From: Rhodococcus sp. B50
Lineage (GTDB): Bacteria; Actinomycetota; Actinomycetes; Mycobacteriales; Mycobacteriaceae
DNA length: 64,000 nt
Direction: 5' to 3'
Assembly (NCBI RefSeq): GCF_013602415.1
Contig: NZ_WPAG02000002.1
Coordinates: 3,785,480-3,849,479 of the forward strand
The position numbers and the translations under genes were made by a program. The notes under the pieces were generated by a model. It had not been told where the DNA came from, searched no databases, and saw only the letters and a program-made list of their open reading frames with translations. The first letter of the stretch is position 1. Every line of letters starts with the position of its first letter. Of the stretch, positions 1 through 9,421 are shown piece after piece.

Positions 1-571
1 CGAGACCGGGATCGATGACGATGCGCTTGCCGCTGAGCTGCGGCCCGGAGCGGCGGACGATCTCTTCCTCGCTGATCGCGTGGGGCGAACCGCCCGATAC
101 GCGGGTGCCGAGCAGTTCGAGCGCGCGCAGGGTCTCGGCACCGCAGATGCCGTCGGAGGCGAGGCCGATCTCGCGCTGGAAGGAGCACAGCCCTTCGTGC
201 GTCTTCGGACCGAAGTAACCGTCCACCCGGTCGACGTAGAAACCGAGATCCTGCAGACGGGTCTGCAGGGCCGCGACATCGTCTCCGTAGAGCGGAGCGG
301 AGAGCTGATACATCAGGGTGCGCGCACCGAGCTTGTACGACGCTTCCTTCAAGGAGCGATAGGTCGCGGGGCCGACGATCCCGTCGACGAGCAGACCGCG
401 TTGCTGCTGGAACGCACGCACAGCTCCGTCGAGTTCACGATCGAATGGGACGTCCGATCCCATCCAGTCACCCGATTCCTCGGGCACGTTGTGGAGGAAG
501 CCCAGGCCGGCCAAGGTGCTCCGGATCTCGGCGACAGCCGGACCGTGGTCGCCGTGACGAAGAGGGCGCAT
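1..571 (-). CDS. cwlM: CwlM-like peptidoglycan-binding/amidase-fold protein (partial, runs off left edge)
   Basis: Only the first 190 codons are visible; the gene leaves the window at base 1. Two tandem peptidoglycan-binding_1 repeats are seen (about residues 1-75 and 85-150, with FQQQRGLLVDGIVG and FQREIGLASDGICG), followed by SGKRIVIDPG, which opens an N-acetylmuramoyl-L-alanine amidase (Amidase_3) domain. This architecture and the place directly after trxB and trxA match CwlM. In Mycobacterium, CwlM is a cytoplasmic PknB substrate that stimulates MurA rather than a working hydrolase; whether this one keeps zinc ligands cannot be seen because the catalytic part is missing. The ATG at 571 has GGAAAGG upstream. 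It lies 135 bases behind trxA on the same strand. Confidence 0.9.
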   Translation of the reverse strand, partial: MRPLRHGDHGPAVAEIRSTLAGLGFLHNVPEESGDWMGSDVPFDRELDGAVRAFQQQRGLLVDGIVGPATYRSLKEASYKLGARTLMYQLSAPLYGDDVAALQTRLQDLGFYVDRVDGYFGPKTHEGLCSFQREIGLASDGICGAETLRALELLGTRVSGGSPHAISEEEIVRRSGPQLSGKRIVIDPGL

Positions 572-706
572 GTATCGGGCCTTTCCGTGCTGACCGGATC
601 GGTGCCCGGCATGAGGGGCTGGGCAGCATCGAACGGGGGGTGGATGAAGGATGTGCCCGTGCAAACGGGCTCACGGGCACATCCGAGCGTTGATCCTGGG
701 ACGGTA

Positions 707-1042
707 CTACAGGACGTCTGCGAGGTCCCGAAGCAACGCCGCCTTGCCCTTGGCCCCCACGATCGTCTTCGTGGGTTTGCCGCCGGAGAAGAGGATCATC
801 GTGGGGATCGACATGACCTGGTAGTCGCGGGCGGCCGACGGATTGGCGTCGATGTCGAGCTTGGCGACGGTCAGCTTGTCGCCGTGCTCGGCCGCGATCT
901 CCTCGAGAACCGGAGCGACCATTTTGCACGGACCGCACCAGGTGGCCCAGAAGTCGACGAGGACGGGCTTCTCGGACTGCAGTACGTCCTCGACGAACGA
1001 CGAGTCGGTGATGGTGACGGTGTTGGCGTTGTTGTCGGCCAC
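707..1042 (-). CDS. trxA: Thioredoxin
   Basis: A 111-residue protein of normal thioredoxin length. It carries the redox motif WCGPC (about residues 31-35) after VLVDFWAT, and the cis-proline loop MSIPT. It is a cytosolic dithiol reductant recycled by the thioredoxin reductase encoded just upstream. The GTG at 1042 was chosen because AGGAG lies six bases before it and the product then starts MADNNANTV as in other actinobacterial thioredoxins; the frame stays open upstream, but that extension has no family similarity. It follows trxB by 43 bases and is probably cotranscribed with it. Confidence 0.97.
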   Translation of the reverse strand: MADNNANTVTITDSSFVEDVLQSEKPVLVDFWATWCGPCKMVAPVLEEIAAEHGDKLTVAKLDIDANPSAARDYQVMSIPTMILFSGGKPTKTIVGAKGKAALLRDLADVL

Positions 1043-1085
1043 GTAGGTCTCCTGAATCTCGGGATGGAATGTGGAAGGGGGTGGA

Positions 1086-2051
1086 TCAGGCTTCGGCGAG
1101 CGTGGGAGCCGCGACCTCGCGGTTCGCGACCAGCCAGCGCTCTGCGTCGATGGACGCCGAGCATCCGGTGCCGGCGGCGGTGATCGCTTGACGGTAGGTG
1201 TGGTCGACGAGGTCGCCCGCGGCGAAGACACCCGGCACGGACGTCGCAGTGGACGGCGCCGAGACCTTCACGTAGCCCTCGTCGTCGAGGTCGACCTGGC
1301 CCTTGACGAGCGAACTACGCGGGTCGTGGCCGACCGCCACGAACAGGCCGGTGACCGGGAGGTCGCTGCGCTCACCGGTGACCGTGTCCTCGAGGACGAG
1401 ATTCGTGACGCTGTTCTCGCCCTGCACCTCGGCGACCTTCGCGTTGGTGACGAAGCGGATCTTCTCGTTGGCGCGGGCGCGCTCGAGCATGATCTTCGAG
1501 GCGCGGAACTCCTCGCGGCGGTGGATGAGGGTGACGCTGCGGGCGAAGCGTGTCAGGAAGGTCGCTTCCTCCATCGCGGAGTCGCCACCGCCGACGACGG
1601 CGATGTCCTGGTCGCGGAAGAAGAAGCCGTCGCAGGTGGCACAGGCGGAGACGCCGCGGCCGAGCAACTGCGACTCACCGGGCACGCCGAGATAGCGCGG
1701 CTCGGCACCCATCGCAAGAATGACGGCGTGGCTGCGGTAGGTCTCGCCATTGGCGACGACCGTCTTGACCGAACCCGTCAGGTCCATCTCGTCGACGTCC
1801 TCGGTGCGCAGATCGGCGCCGAAACGCAGTGCCTGCTCGCGCATCTGATCCATGAGCTCCGGGCCCATGATCCCGTCCTTGAAGCCCGGGAAGTTCTCGA
1901 CCTCGGTGGTGGTCATGAGCTCGCCACCGAACTGGGTTCCCTCGAAGACGAGCGGGGAGAGTTCGGCGCGGGCCGCGTAGATCGCGGCGGTGTATCCGGC
2001 CGGTCCCGAACCGACGATGATGAGGTCGTGAATCGTGGGCGAGGTCGTCAT
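1086..2051 (-). CDS. trxB: Thioredoxin-disulfide reductase
   Basis: A 321-residue NADPH-dependent flavoprotein that reduces thioredoxin. Visible are the FAD-binding [10 protein letters not shown] near the N terminus, the redox motif CATC (in [13 protein letters not shown]), the NADPH-binding [10 protein letters not shown] and the C-terminal FAD motif [16 protein letters not shown]. The ATG at 2051 is preceded by GGAAGG nine bases upstream. It is the first gene of a trxB-trxA unit and has a SigH/SigR-type promoter sequence about 80 bases upstream (2136-2164), consistent with induction by thiol-oxidative stress. The mycobacterial counterpart is trxB2. Confidence 0.97.
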   Translation of the reverse strand: MTTSPTIHDLIIVGSGPAGYTAAIYAARAELSPLVFEGTQFGGELMTTTEVENFPGFKDGIMGPELMDQMREQALRFGADLRTEDVDEMDLTGSVKTVVANGETYRSHAVILAMGAEPRYLGVPGESQLLGRGVSACATCDGFFFRDQDIAVVGGGDSAMEEATFLTRFARSVTLIHRREEFRASKIMLERARANEKIRFVTNAKVAEVQGENSVTNLVLEDTVTGERSDLPVTGLFVAVGHDPRSSLVKGQVDLDDEGYVKVSAPSTATSVPGVFAAGDLVDHTYRQAITAAGTGCSASIDAERWLVANREVAAPTLAEA

Positions 2052-2135
2052 GCGGCGGAGCCTTCCGGTTGGGTGATCGGGGGCGCAAGAACTGCCGGCG
2101 GTCCGGCCGAAACCGGACGGCAGCCTACAGATACT

Positions 2136-2164
2136 GTCAACACCAGGGTAAACGGTGTTGTTCC
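2136..2164 (-). promoter_or_regulatory. Predicted SigH/SigR-type promoter of trxB-trxA
   Basis: On the minus strand there is GGAAC at 2164-2160, an 18-base spacer, then GTT at 2141-2139. This matches the GGAAT/C-N18-GTT promoter class read by the redox-responsive sigma factors SigR (Streptomyces) and SigH (Mycobacterium), whose best-known targets include thioredoxin genes. The expected start of transcription is near 2130, giving a leader of roughly 80 bases. Confidence 0.65.
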
Positions 2165-2200
2165 CCTCCGACCGTGCGTCCCGCCACAGACGCCCTGTAC

Positions 2201-2226
2201 GGACCGGTCGGTCGCCCGACCGGTCC
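2201..2226 (-). terminator. Stem-loop downstream of the OYE-family gene
   Basis: GGACCGGTCGG (2201-2211) pairs perfectly with CCGACCGGTCC (2216-2226) around a four-base loop. It lies 26 bases past the stop of the flavin oxidoreductase and upstream of the trxB promoter, where a terminator is expected. There is no clear T tract, as is common in actinobacteria. Confidence 0.55.
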
Positions 2227-2251
2227 GCTCCCGATGCGAACCGGGACGGTC

Positions 2252-3451
2252 TCAGACCGCGCCGGGCACGTCCCGCAGCGTCTCGCGGATCACACAACGC
2301 GTGCCTGTGTAGATGGTCGGCATGCACTTGTTGCAGTGGATGCACAGACCTTCGTGTGCGGTCTTCTCCTCGAACTTGCGGACGAGATACGGATCACGCA
2401 GCAGAGCGCGACCCATGGCGACGAACTCGAAGCCTTCGTCGAGCGCCGTCTCGATGGTGTCGAGCCGGTTGATGCCGCCGAGCAGGATCAGCGGGATCTT
2501 CAGTTCCTCCCGGAACTGCCGGGCCATGGGCAGGAAGAAGGCCTCCTCGAACGGGAGCTTCGGGAAGATCTTCGGCCCGTACAGCTTCAGACCCCAGCCG
2601 ACGACCTTCGGCTGCGACTCCTGGAATTCCTTCATCGGCACATCGCCGCGGAAGAAGTACATCCCGTTCAGCAGTGAGCTTCCGCCGGTGAGCTGCATGG
2701 CGTCGATGGTGCCGTCGGACTCGATGAGCTTGGCCATGGGCAGCGACTCGTCGAGCCACAAACCCTGGGGCACGCCGTCGGTCATGTTGAACTTCGCGAT
2801 GACGGCCACTCCCTCCCCCACTGCCGTGCGGACGGCCTCGAGCACGCGACGAGGGAAGGCGGTGCGGCCCTCGATGCTGCCGCCGTACTTGTCGGAGCGC
2901 TTGTTGAGATTCGGACTCATGAAGGAGCTGAGCAGGTAGTTGTGGCCGAGGTGGACCTCGACGGCGTCGAATCCGGCCTCGACGGCGAAGCGCGCGGCAC
3001 GTGCGTAGTCCTCGACCACCCGATCGAGCTGCTCGAGTGTCGCGCCGCGGACGAGCCCCATGGCGGGGGCGCTGATGCGCGTGGACGGCGCGAGCGTCTT
3101 CATCTTGTTGGAGATCTGGTTCGCGACGAGTCCGGCGTGGCCGATCTGCGCGGACGCCAGACCACCGGCGGCGTGCACGGCGTCGGTGAGCCGGGTCAGG
3201 CCGGGGACGGAGTCGGCGTCGAGTACGAGGGTGTCGCGGTGGACGCGGCCGTCGTGGGAGACCGAACAGTACGCGACGGTCGTGAGGGCGGTGCCGCCGC
3301 GGGCGACCTCGGCGTGGAATTCGACGAGTTCGTCGCTGACTGCGCCCCGGGGCATGACGCCTTCGAAGGTCGCCGCCTTGACGATGCGGTTGCGGAGGGT
3401 GAGCGGCCCGAGTCGGGCCGGTTCGAACACGGTGGGTCGCGGCGAAGACAT
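2252..3451 (-). CDS. NADH:flavin oxidoreductase, Old Yellow Enzyme family
   Basis: A 399-residue FMN-dependent TIM-barrel oxidoreductase. It begins with [20 protein letters not shown], typical of the OYE/2,4-dienoyl-CoA reductase class. It carries QIGHAGL, the active-site region [17 protein letters not shown], the phosphate-binding LILLGGIN and a C-terminal cysteine cluster ([18 protein letters not shown]) resembling the iron-sulfur segment of the larger 2,4-dienoyl-CoA reductase type, but without the second flavin domain. The likely role is reduction of an activated alkene; the substrate cannot be read. It is divergent from the TetR gene at 3557, which is a candidate regulator. The start ATG lies unusually close to its AGGGG. 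Confidence 0.85.
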   Translation of the reverse strand: MSSPRPTVFEPARLGPLTLRNRIVKAATFEGVMPRGAVSDELVEFHAEVARGGTALTTVAYCSVSHDGRVHRDTLVLDADSVPGLTRLTDAVHAAGGLASAQIGHAGLVANQISNKMKTLAPSTRISAPAMGLVRGATLEQLDRVVEDYARAARFAVEAGFDAVEVHLGHNYLLSSFMSPNLNKRSDKYGGSIEGRTAFPRRVLEAVRTAVGEGVAVIAKFNMTDGVPQGLWLDESLPMAKLIESDGTIDAMQLTGGSSLLNGMYFFRGDVPMKEFQESQPKVVGWGLKLYGPKIFPKLPFEEAFFLPMARQFREELKIPLILLGGINRLDTIETALDEGFEFVAMGRALLRDPYLVRKFEEKTAHEGLCIHCNKCMPTIYTGTRCVIRETLRDVPGAV

Positions 3452-3556
3452 GCCCCTACTTTCGATGCCAGTGGTACCGTAATTGCGCTTCGACTATAAC
3501 GCTCGTCACACTCCGCGCCAGATCGATTCCCACTCGGTCCCGACATCACGGATCCC

Positions 3557-4114
3557 ATGCCCAGCACCGCTCCGGGGCGCCCCCGCGACCCCCGAATAGA
3601 CAACGACGTCCTCACCGCCACCCGCGAGATGCTCCGCTCCCACGGCTGGGACGGGCTGAGCCTGCGTGCCATCGCCGCCCGCGCCGGTGTCGGACGCGCC
3701 GCTCTCACCCGTCGATGGCCGACCAAGGCCCACCTGGTGCTCGACGCGCTGCTCGGATCGGCACCCGACCTGACGCCCTACGGCGGCATCGACCGGAAGG
3801 GCTGGATCGAATGGGTGGTCGCCGAGAGTATCGAGCTGTTCTCGCGGCCCGAGGTCCGCGCTGCGCTACCAGGGCTCCTCGCGGCGCTGCGCGACCACGA
3901 CGACCTCCGCAACACGCTCTGGCGCACGTTCAGCGGGCCCAGCACCGCCCTGTTCGCCGACGGTGACGGTTCGGACGCCGAGATCGATGCCAAAGCGGTG
4001 CTCGTGATGGCGGCGGGGTCGGCGCTGTTCGCGGGACTCATCGCCGCGGAGGACGACACGCCGGCCCTGCGCACCCGAATCCTGGAGCTGCTCTCCACGG
4101 TCGCGGAACGCTGA
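3557..4114 (+). CDS. TetR/AcrR-family transcriptional regulator
   Basis: A 185-residue protein with a N-terminal TetR helix-turn-helix (about residues 14-60: LTATREMLRSHGWDGLSLRAIAARAGVG, with the recognition helix AALTRRWPTKAHLV). The C-terminal ligand domain is of the TetR_C_11/16-like hydrophobic type and gives no hint of the ligand. It is divergent from the OYE-family gene across 105 bases, so it probably controls that gene and itself. I see no clean palindrome in the gap. Confidence 0.85.
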   Translation: MPSTAPGRPRDPRIDNDVLTATREMLRSHGWDGLSLRAIAARAGVGRAALTRRWPTKAHLVLDALLGSAPDLTPYGGIDRKGWIEWVVAESIELFSRPEVRAALPGLLAALRDHDDLRNTLWRTFSGPSTALFADGDGSDAEIDAKAVLVMAAGSALFAGLIAAEDDTPALRTRILELLSTVAER

Positions 4115-4131
4115 CCGGGCACTGCGCCGCC

Positions 4132-4857
4132 TCAGCCGATCGTCCTCCGGGCCAACGTTGCGGGATTGTCTGCGTCGCAGTCGATTCCGACCACCAGCGC
4201 TGTCAATGCGGGAGCGTCGGAGCCACTCATCAGGACGAGGACGGCATCGTCGTCCCCGAACCGCACCGTGCGCGAACCGAGGGGTGCTTGTCCGGAAAAA
4301 CCGTTCGCGTCCAGACATTCCCGGAGGCGATCGGCGCCGCCGAGGAGACCGGGATCGGTCTCACCGATCATCGCCCGCAGGGTGGAGGGCTCGAGCAGGG
4401 CCTCGTCCTCGGCGGCCGCGACGGGAATCCGGGCCGGATCATCGCTGCCGAAAGCGGTTCCGCGCACGACCATCACGAGCATCACCGCCACCGCGGCCGC
4501 CACCCCCACACCGGCCATCGCCCACCATCGACGCTGCGCGAGCGTCCGGGACGGGGTGGGCCGGTCTTCCGCGAGCGCCGACTCGATCCGCGCGGCGATC
4601 TCGGGCGGAATCGATTCCTTCGACGAAGCATCGCGCAAGGCCGACAACCGTGCCTGCGTCGCGTCGAGCCGCGCCAGATACGCGACGGCCTCGGGGTCGC
4701 GACGTACGAGCGGCCACAACCGGTCCGCGAGCGCCTCGTCGAGGACACCCGCATGCAGATCGGCGAGCAACTCGGCAGAGTACGGCGGACGCATCCCGGC
4801 AGAGTACGACGGAGGCACCTCGGCCGAGTACGACGGACGCATCTCGTCCTCGTTCAT
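4132..4857 (-). CDS. rsmA: Anti-sigma-M factor-like membrane protein
   Basis: A 241-residue protein with a short cytoplasmic N-terminal part, one membrane helix (about residues 115-137, WWAMAGVGVAAAVAVMLVMV) and an extracytoplasmic domain of about 100 residues with two cysteines. Its place directly after sigM and before trxB matches Rv3912, the membrane anti-sigma factor of SigM. Start ATG 4857 was preferred over ATG 4884 because GGAGGGGAG lies about seven bases before it. The first residues contain three copies of an eight-residue repeat with PSYSAE/PPYSAE, encoded by the 24-base tandem repeat at 4773-4844. This insert precedes the LLADLHAGVLDE helix that is expected to bind the sigma factor. 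Confidence 0.82.
   Translation of the reverse strand: MNEDEMRPSYSAEVPPSYSAGMRPPYSAELLADLHAGVLDEALADRLWPLVRRDPEAVAYLARLDATQARLSALRDASSKESIPPEIAARIESALAEDRPTPSRTLAQRRWWAMAGVGVAAAVAVMLVMVVRGTAFGSDDPARIPVAAAEDEALLEPSTLRAMIGETDPGLLGGADRLRECLDANGFSGQAPLGSRTVRFGDDDAVLVLMSGSDAPALTALVVGIDCDADNPATLARRTIG
4773..4844. repeat. Three 24-base tandem repeats inside the anti-sigma factor gene
   Basis: Three adjacent 24-base units (4773-4796, 4797-4820, 4821-4844) differ at only a few positions. They are in frame and encode an eight-residue unit ending in YSAE/YSAG at the extreme N terminus of the anti-sigma factor. Because the unit is a multiple of three, copy number can change without a frameshift. Confidence 0.9.
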
Positions 4858-4911
4858 GCGCGACTCCCCTCCGCGGCTCGGCATCCCTCACCAGAGTAAG
4901 ACGGAGGCGGA

Positions 4912-5523
4912 TCACAATCGGTTCCCGTCGGCACGAAGGTCGTCGAGGAGAACCGCGAGCCGGCTCCGCGCGCGGGCACACCGGCTCTTCACCGTGCCCT
5001 CGGGGATGCCGAGGCGTCGCGCTGCCTCCCGGACGGAAAAACCTTCGACGTCGACCGCGACGACGGCCGCCCGCTGCTCGGGTGGCAGTGTGAACAGGGC
5101 GGATTCGATGTCGAGTGCGATCTCGGCGTCGCGGATGGGATCGCGCGCCGTACGCAGGTCGTGCGAATCGTCCTCGAACAGCGGGACGGTCACGCGTACG
5201 CGATTGCGACGGATGCGATCGAGGCACGCGTTGACGACGATCGAATGCAGCCAGCTGCGTACCGCGGCGTCCTCCCGGAAGCTCGACGCCCGCCGATGCG
5301 CCGCCAGCAGTGCCTCCTGCAGGGCGTCGGCCGCGTCCTCGTTCGAATAACTGGTCCGCCGCGCGACCTGCCACAGATGATCGTGATGCCGTGCCAGCAA
5401 GGTGGAGAAGGCGTGCCGGTCGCCCGCGACGTGTGCTGCGAGCAGTTCGACATCCGACACCACACGATCGGACGCCACCCCGTCCGACACCTCACTGTCG
5501 TCGTTCACACCCCCGTCGGGCAT
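4912..5523 (-). CDS. sigM: ECF sigma factor SigM
   Basis: An extracytoplasmic-function sigma factor of about 203 residues. Region 2 contains DAADALQEALLAAHRRASSFREDAAVRSWLHSIVVNACLD-type sequence (key words ALQEALL and RSWLHSIVVNACLDR). Region 4 has LPPEQRAAVVAVDVEGFSVREAA and the GTVKSR recognition helix. The gene order (sigM, anti-sigma factor, trxB, trxA, cwlM downstream and murJ upstream) is that of Mycobacterium. The start is uncertain: ATG 5523 is used, GTG 5556 is also in frame, and neither has a strong Shine-Dalgarno sequence. It follows murJ by about 80 bases on the same strand. Confidence 0.92.
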   Translation of the reverse strand: MPDGGVNDDSEVSDGVASDRVVSDVELLAAHVAGDRHAFSTLLARHHDHLWQVARRTSYSNEDAADALQEALLAAHRRASSFREDAAVRSWLHSIVVNACLDRIRRNRVRVTVPLFEDDSHDLRTARDPIRDAEIALDIESALFTLPPEQRAAVVAVDVEGFSVREAARRLGIPEGTVKSRCARARSRLAVLLDDLRADGNRL

Positions 5524-5602
5524 GGCGACTTTTGCGATCCCCCCGAAAATTCGCACGCGCGGATGGTAGCCGATCCGGACGATTCCGCCCGGCTGTCCGC
5601 GG

Positions 5603-8600
5603 TCAGCGTGCGGTGGTGAATTCCACTTCGGAGATGGAACTCTTGTTGCTTCCGCCGCTCGAGCTCAGGTCGGTGATCCACAGCAGCACGTGCGAGGTCT
5701 GCCCGTCCGCCTCGACCGGGATGGTGGTCTCGCCGGAAGCCAGTGTGCCCGAACCGATCACCTGCGTTTGATCGAGCGACGTCGACTCGGAGGGAGCGCT
5801 GCGGACCTCGAGAACGGTGCCCGGCGTGTCGGTTGTCACGGTCACCGAGGAGAGCTCCGATGCGTCGGCGAGCGTGAACAGAAGTCCGACACCGTTCTTC
5901 AGCGACGGGAACGGATCGAAGTAGGCGTCGGTGCTCCACGAGGTGGACGGATCGCCGTCGATCGCCTGCGACGCGGTGGCGGGCGAGTCGGGTGTGCCTT
6001 GCGGGGAGAACACCGACACGGAGGTCGCCGAGACCGGAGCGGTCGCGGCGGGTCGCGGCGGCGCAGCGTCGGCCTGCTCGTCGCCCGGCCCGTCCTCTGC
6101 GGGTGCCTCGGCCGTGGGGGTCAGGCCGAACTCCTGGCTCGTCAGCGGAGCATCGTCGGCGTCGCCGGCGAGCAGGTTCGCGATCCACCATCCGATGAGC
6201 GCGAGCAGCAGCACCGTCGTGACACCGAGCGCGGCGAGCGCGGCGAGCATCCGCTGCGAGTGCTTCTTCTTCCGTTCCAGCGCTTCGGGATCCGCGAGCG
6301 CATGCGACTCGGCGGCGGCAGCGCGCTGCCCGATCCGCAGCGCCGGAATCATCTCGGTCTTCTGGTCGACGACCGAGGCCTGATCGAGGATGTGCTGCAC
6401 GGTGGCTGCGGTACGGATGCCACCGTCTTCGGACAGGGCACGCACCGCGACCGCCGAGATCTCGAACGGGACATCGGGTCGCAGGACGCGCGGTTCCACC
6501 GGGACACCGTCCGCGTTGCGGTCGGCCTCCGGCATCCCGCCGATGGTGGCACCGCTGTGGTGCGGAACGGGGGCGCCGCCCGGAGCCGTCGGCTCGCCCA
6601 GCGGCCACCGCCCGGTCATGAGTCCGTAGAGGCTCGCGCCGAGACCGCGGACGTCGGCCATTGCGTCGGCATCGGAGAACGTCGTGGGGAAGGCCAACAC
6701 GGCGTCGCCGGCGACACTGATCCGGATGCGGTCCGGGTGGTCGATCGACAGGGCGCTGCCCGCACGGTGCGTCGCCTCGGCCGCGGCCGCCAGGGCGCGG
6801 ATCGCGCGGGCCGCACCGATCGGCGACGGCTCGGTGGTGGACATCTCCTTCAGCGACCGGCCGGGGGTCCACTCCGAGACGACGATGCCGCCGGAGCTGC
6901 CACGCACCACATCGAGGACGCGAGCGAGGCCGGGCGAGTTGATGCGACCGAGGCGCAGGGTGCGCGACAGCACGGCCTGCGGGGAGTCGGGCCCGGTGCC
7001 GTCGGCCGCGCGCTGTTCGGCGTCGACGAACGTCAAGGCGACCTCACGGTCGAGCTTGACGTCGAGTGCCTGCCAGAAGCGCAGACCGCGCGCTCCGCCG
7101 TGCGGCGCGAGAAGGCGGTAGCGACCGCCGGCGACCGAGGCGCCGGCGATGAGATCGGGACCGCGCATCGGGCGGCGCGGCTGGGAGGCCGGACCCGCGA
7201 CGCGCATCGGCGGGAGCTGCGGGGATCCGACCGGGATGACACCCGTGTCGAGGTTCGGATCGCGCGGCGGACGGCCGCCGTCCTTGCCTGCGGGTGTCTG
7301 CCGCGCGGCGGCATCGATGGTGGACTTGCCGGCAGCGTGGTCGTCGCTCACCCTCACTCCTTCGTTGTCGACTCGTCCACTTCCGGTGTGCAGACGCGGG
7401 TCGCCGCTGGGGGCCGCGAAGAACCGTGGTCGCCGGCTCCCGGACCGTAGCTGCTGCTGATCAGGGTACGGGAGTTGTCCGTGCGCATTGCTGCGACCGG
7501 GCACGTCCCTGATGACGGGCATGACCTCTGTGATGGCGTCATAAGGTCCGACGCCGTACTCGCCGTAGTCGATACGCGGCAGGATGACGGTCTTCTCGGC
7601 ATCCGATTCGGCGTAGCGCGGACGCGGGATGCGTGCGGGTGCCTCGGCGGCGGTGGTTCCTGTGTCGGGTTCGGCCGGTGCCTCCTCGACCGGGGCGGTA
7701 CCGCGCAGCGCCGCGACCTTCCGTCGCACGGCGGCCTCGATCGCGAGGATCTCCGGCACCTTGAGCAGGTACATCCCGACGAGGGCGACGAGCACCATCA
7801 GCACACCGTTGAGCCCGACCCGCACCAGCGAGCCGATGCCCCCGAAGCGGTCGGCGAGCGCATCGAGTTGCAGGAGACGGTCGGTCACCAGGACCACGAC
7901 CGCCGCGGCCAGCGACGCGAGCACGACATGCCAGACCGTGCGGCCGACGTTCGCCATCTGCAGGTTGCCGAGCGTGCGGTGCAACAGATAGCCGCCGATG
8001 AACGCTCCGACGGTGAACGCCACACCGGTGGCGGCGCCGAGGAGCAGCACCACCTGCTCGTCGTTCGCCGCCACGACGGGTGCCAGTGCGGACAGGCCGA
8101 TCTTGACGGCGGTGATGCCGAGGATGATCCAGGTGGGTGTCCAGGCCTGTTCACGTGCGTAGAACACGCGCAGGTGGATGAGTACCAGGGCGTACGGGAT
8201 GAGTGTGAACGCCGACCAGCTCACCGCCTGGCCGAGACGTTCGGCGTTGCTGCCGCCGAAGTTGCCGTAGCCGTACAGCGCGGCACCGACCTGCGAGCCC
8301 GCGATCGTCAGGAAGGTGACGATCGGGATGAGCGAGATCATGGTGAGGCGGGTCGCGACGGACAGGTCGTCGACGACGGCCGGGGTGTCGTCCGCGGCGG
8401 CGTTGCGGCTCAGCCGCGGCATGATCGCGGTGAGCACGGTGACACCGAGGACGCCGTAGGGCAGCTGCAGCAGCAGCCACGCGTTGTTGTAGATCGCGGG
8501 ACCTGCCTCGTCGGCGCCCGACGACACGCGAGTCGCGAAGACCATGCCGGCCTGGCTGATCAGCACGTACAGCACGATCGCGGCGGCCATGCCCCCGAAC

Positions 8601-9421
8601 TGCCGGAGCCGGTCGTCGAGGCCCCACAGCGGCCTGAGATTGATGCCCTCGCGGCGGAGCGCAGGTACCAGGCACATTGCCTGCGTGATCACGCCGAGAA
8701 GCACACCGACACCGAGGACGAGCAGTTTCGGATCGCTCATCCGTACCGGATCGAGGGTGATCTCACCCGGCATCAGGTAGTAGATCACCAGCACGGTGAG
8801 CACCACGAGGTTGTTGCACACCGGCGCCCACGCGCCCGGCTTGAACACCTGCCGGGTGTTGAGGATGCCTGTGAACAGGCCCGACAACCCGTAGAACATG
8901 ATCGCGGGCAGGAGCAGGTACGACAGCGCCGTGGTCAGCGACGTCGACACCTTGCCGGACTCGTCGAGGAAGACGTGGGTGGTGAGGACCGGGGCCGCGG
9001 CGACGGCGAGAACTGTGGCGGTACCGAGCAGCACGAGCGCCGCGGTGAACAACCGGCGGACGAAGGCCTCACCGCCGTCGGGATCTTCCCTTTCGGCCCG
9101 TACCAGCACCGGAACGACGATCGAGGTCAGGACGGCACCGAGCACCAGCTCGGAGATCATGTTGGGGATCTGGTGCGCCACGGTGAAGGACGACGCGACG
9201 CTCGCACCGAGCAGGGTGAGGATGAGCAGCTGTTTGAGGAATCCGGTGATGCGGCTGACCAGGGTCGCGACGGCGATGGAGCCGGTCGCCGCCAGTAGGC
9301 TCTGCGGCCTGCGGCGACCCGCACCGGCACCCGTGACGTCCGGTGAGGTGGTGGTGGGAGAGTCGGGCGGGCCCGGGTTCGGGTGTGTCTCCACGTCGTC
9401 CCGTGTGGAGTTCCCGGTCAT
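5603..9421 (-). CDS. murJ: MurJ/MviN lipid II flippase fused to a pseudokinase-like domain
   Basis: A 1272-residue membrane protein. Residues about 45-560 form a MurJ-type (MviN) multi-helix flippase that moves lipid II across the membrane for peptidoglycan synthesis (for example TLVSRITGFLKQLLILTLLG and the PYGVLGVTVLTAIMPRLSR segment). After a charged linker, residues about 755-1035 resemble a Ser/Thr kinase fold that lacks the catalytic HRD and DFG motifs, so it is a pseudokinase. One membrane helix follows (about 1060-1090) and then a secreted C-terminal domain that looks like a discoidin/F5-8C-type sandwich (DGDPSTSWSTDAYF). This is the layout of mycobacterial MviN (Rv3910), whose pseudokinase recruits FhaA when phosphorylated by PknB. 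The ATG overlaps the preceding stop (ATGA), implying coupled translation. Confidence 0.95.
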   Translation of the reverse strand: MTGNSTRDDVETHPNPGPPDSPTTTSPDVTGAGAGRRRPQSLLAATGSIAVATLVSRITGFLKQLLILTLLGASVASSFTVAHQIPNMISELVLGAVLTSIVVPVLVRAEREDPDGGEAFVRRLFTAALVLLGTATVLAVAAAPVLTTHVFLDESGKVSTSLTTALSYLLLPAIMFYGLSGLFTGILNTRQVFKPGAWAPVCNNLVVLTVLVIYYLMPGEITLDPVRMSDPKLLVLGVGVLLGVITQAMCLVPALRREGINLRPLWGLDDRLRQFGGMAAAIVLYVLISQAGMVFATRVSSGADEAGPAIYNNAWLLLQLPYGVLGVTVLTAIMPRLSRNAAADDTPAVVDDLSVATRLTMISLIPIVTFLTIAGSQVGAALYGYGNFGGSNAERLGQAVSWSAFTLIPYALVLIHLRVFYAREQAWTPTWIILGITAVKIGLSALAPVVAANDEQVVLLLGAATGVAFTVGAFIGGYLLHRTLGNLQMANVGRTVWHVVLASLAAAVVVLVTDRLLQLDALADRFGGIGSLVRVGLNGVLMVLVALVGMYLLKVPEILAIEAAVRRKVAALRGTAPVEEAPAEPDTGTTAAEAPARIPRPRYAESDAEKTVILPRIDYGEYGVGPYDAITEVMPVIRDVPGRSNAHGQLPYPDQQQLRSGSRRPRFFAAPSGDPRLHTGSGRVDNEGVRVSDDHAAGKSTIDAAARQTPAGKDGGRPPRDPNLDTGVIPVGSPQLPPMRVAGPASQPRRPMRGPDLIAGASVAGGRYRLLAPHGGARGLRFWQALDVKLDREVALTFVDAEQRAADGTGPDSPQAVLSRTLRLGRINSPGLARVLDVVRGSSGGIVVSEWTPGRSLKEMSTTEPSPIGAARAIRALAAAAEATHRAGSALSIDHPDRIRISVAGDAVLAFPTTFSDADAMADVRGLGASLYGLMTGRWPLGEPTAPGGAPVPHHSGATIGGMPEADRNADGVPVEPRVLRPDVPFEISAVAVRALSEDGGIRTAATVQHILDQASVVDQKTEMIPALRIGQRAAAAESHALADPEALERKKKHSQRMLAALAALGVTTVLLLALIGWWIANLLAGDADDAPLTSQEFGLTPTAEAPAEDGPGDEQADAAPPRPAATAPVSATSVSVFSPQGTPDSPATASQAIDGDPSTSWSTDAYFDPFPSLKNGVGLLFTLADASELSSVTVTTDTPGTVLEVRSAPSESTSLDQTQVIGSGTLASGETTIPVEADGQTSHVLLWITDLSSSGGSNKSSISEVEFTTAR

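Noticed and set aside
5690..9298. Two plus-strand open frames of about 590-600 codons opposite murJ
   Set aside because: Both are shadows; composition is His/Arg/Gly-rich without motifs, while murJ is intact on the other strand.
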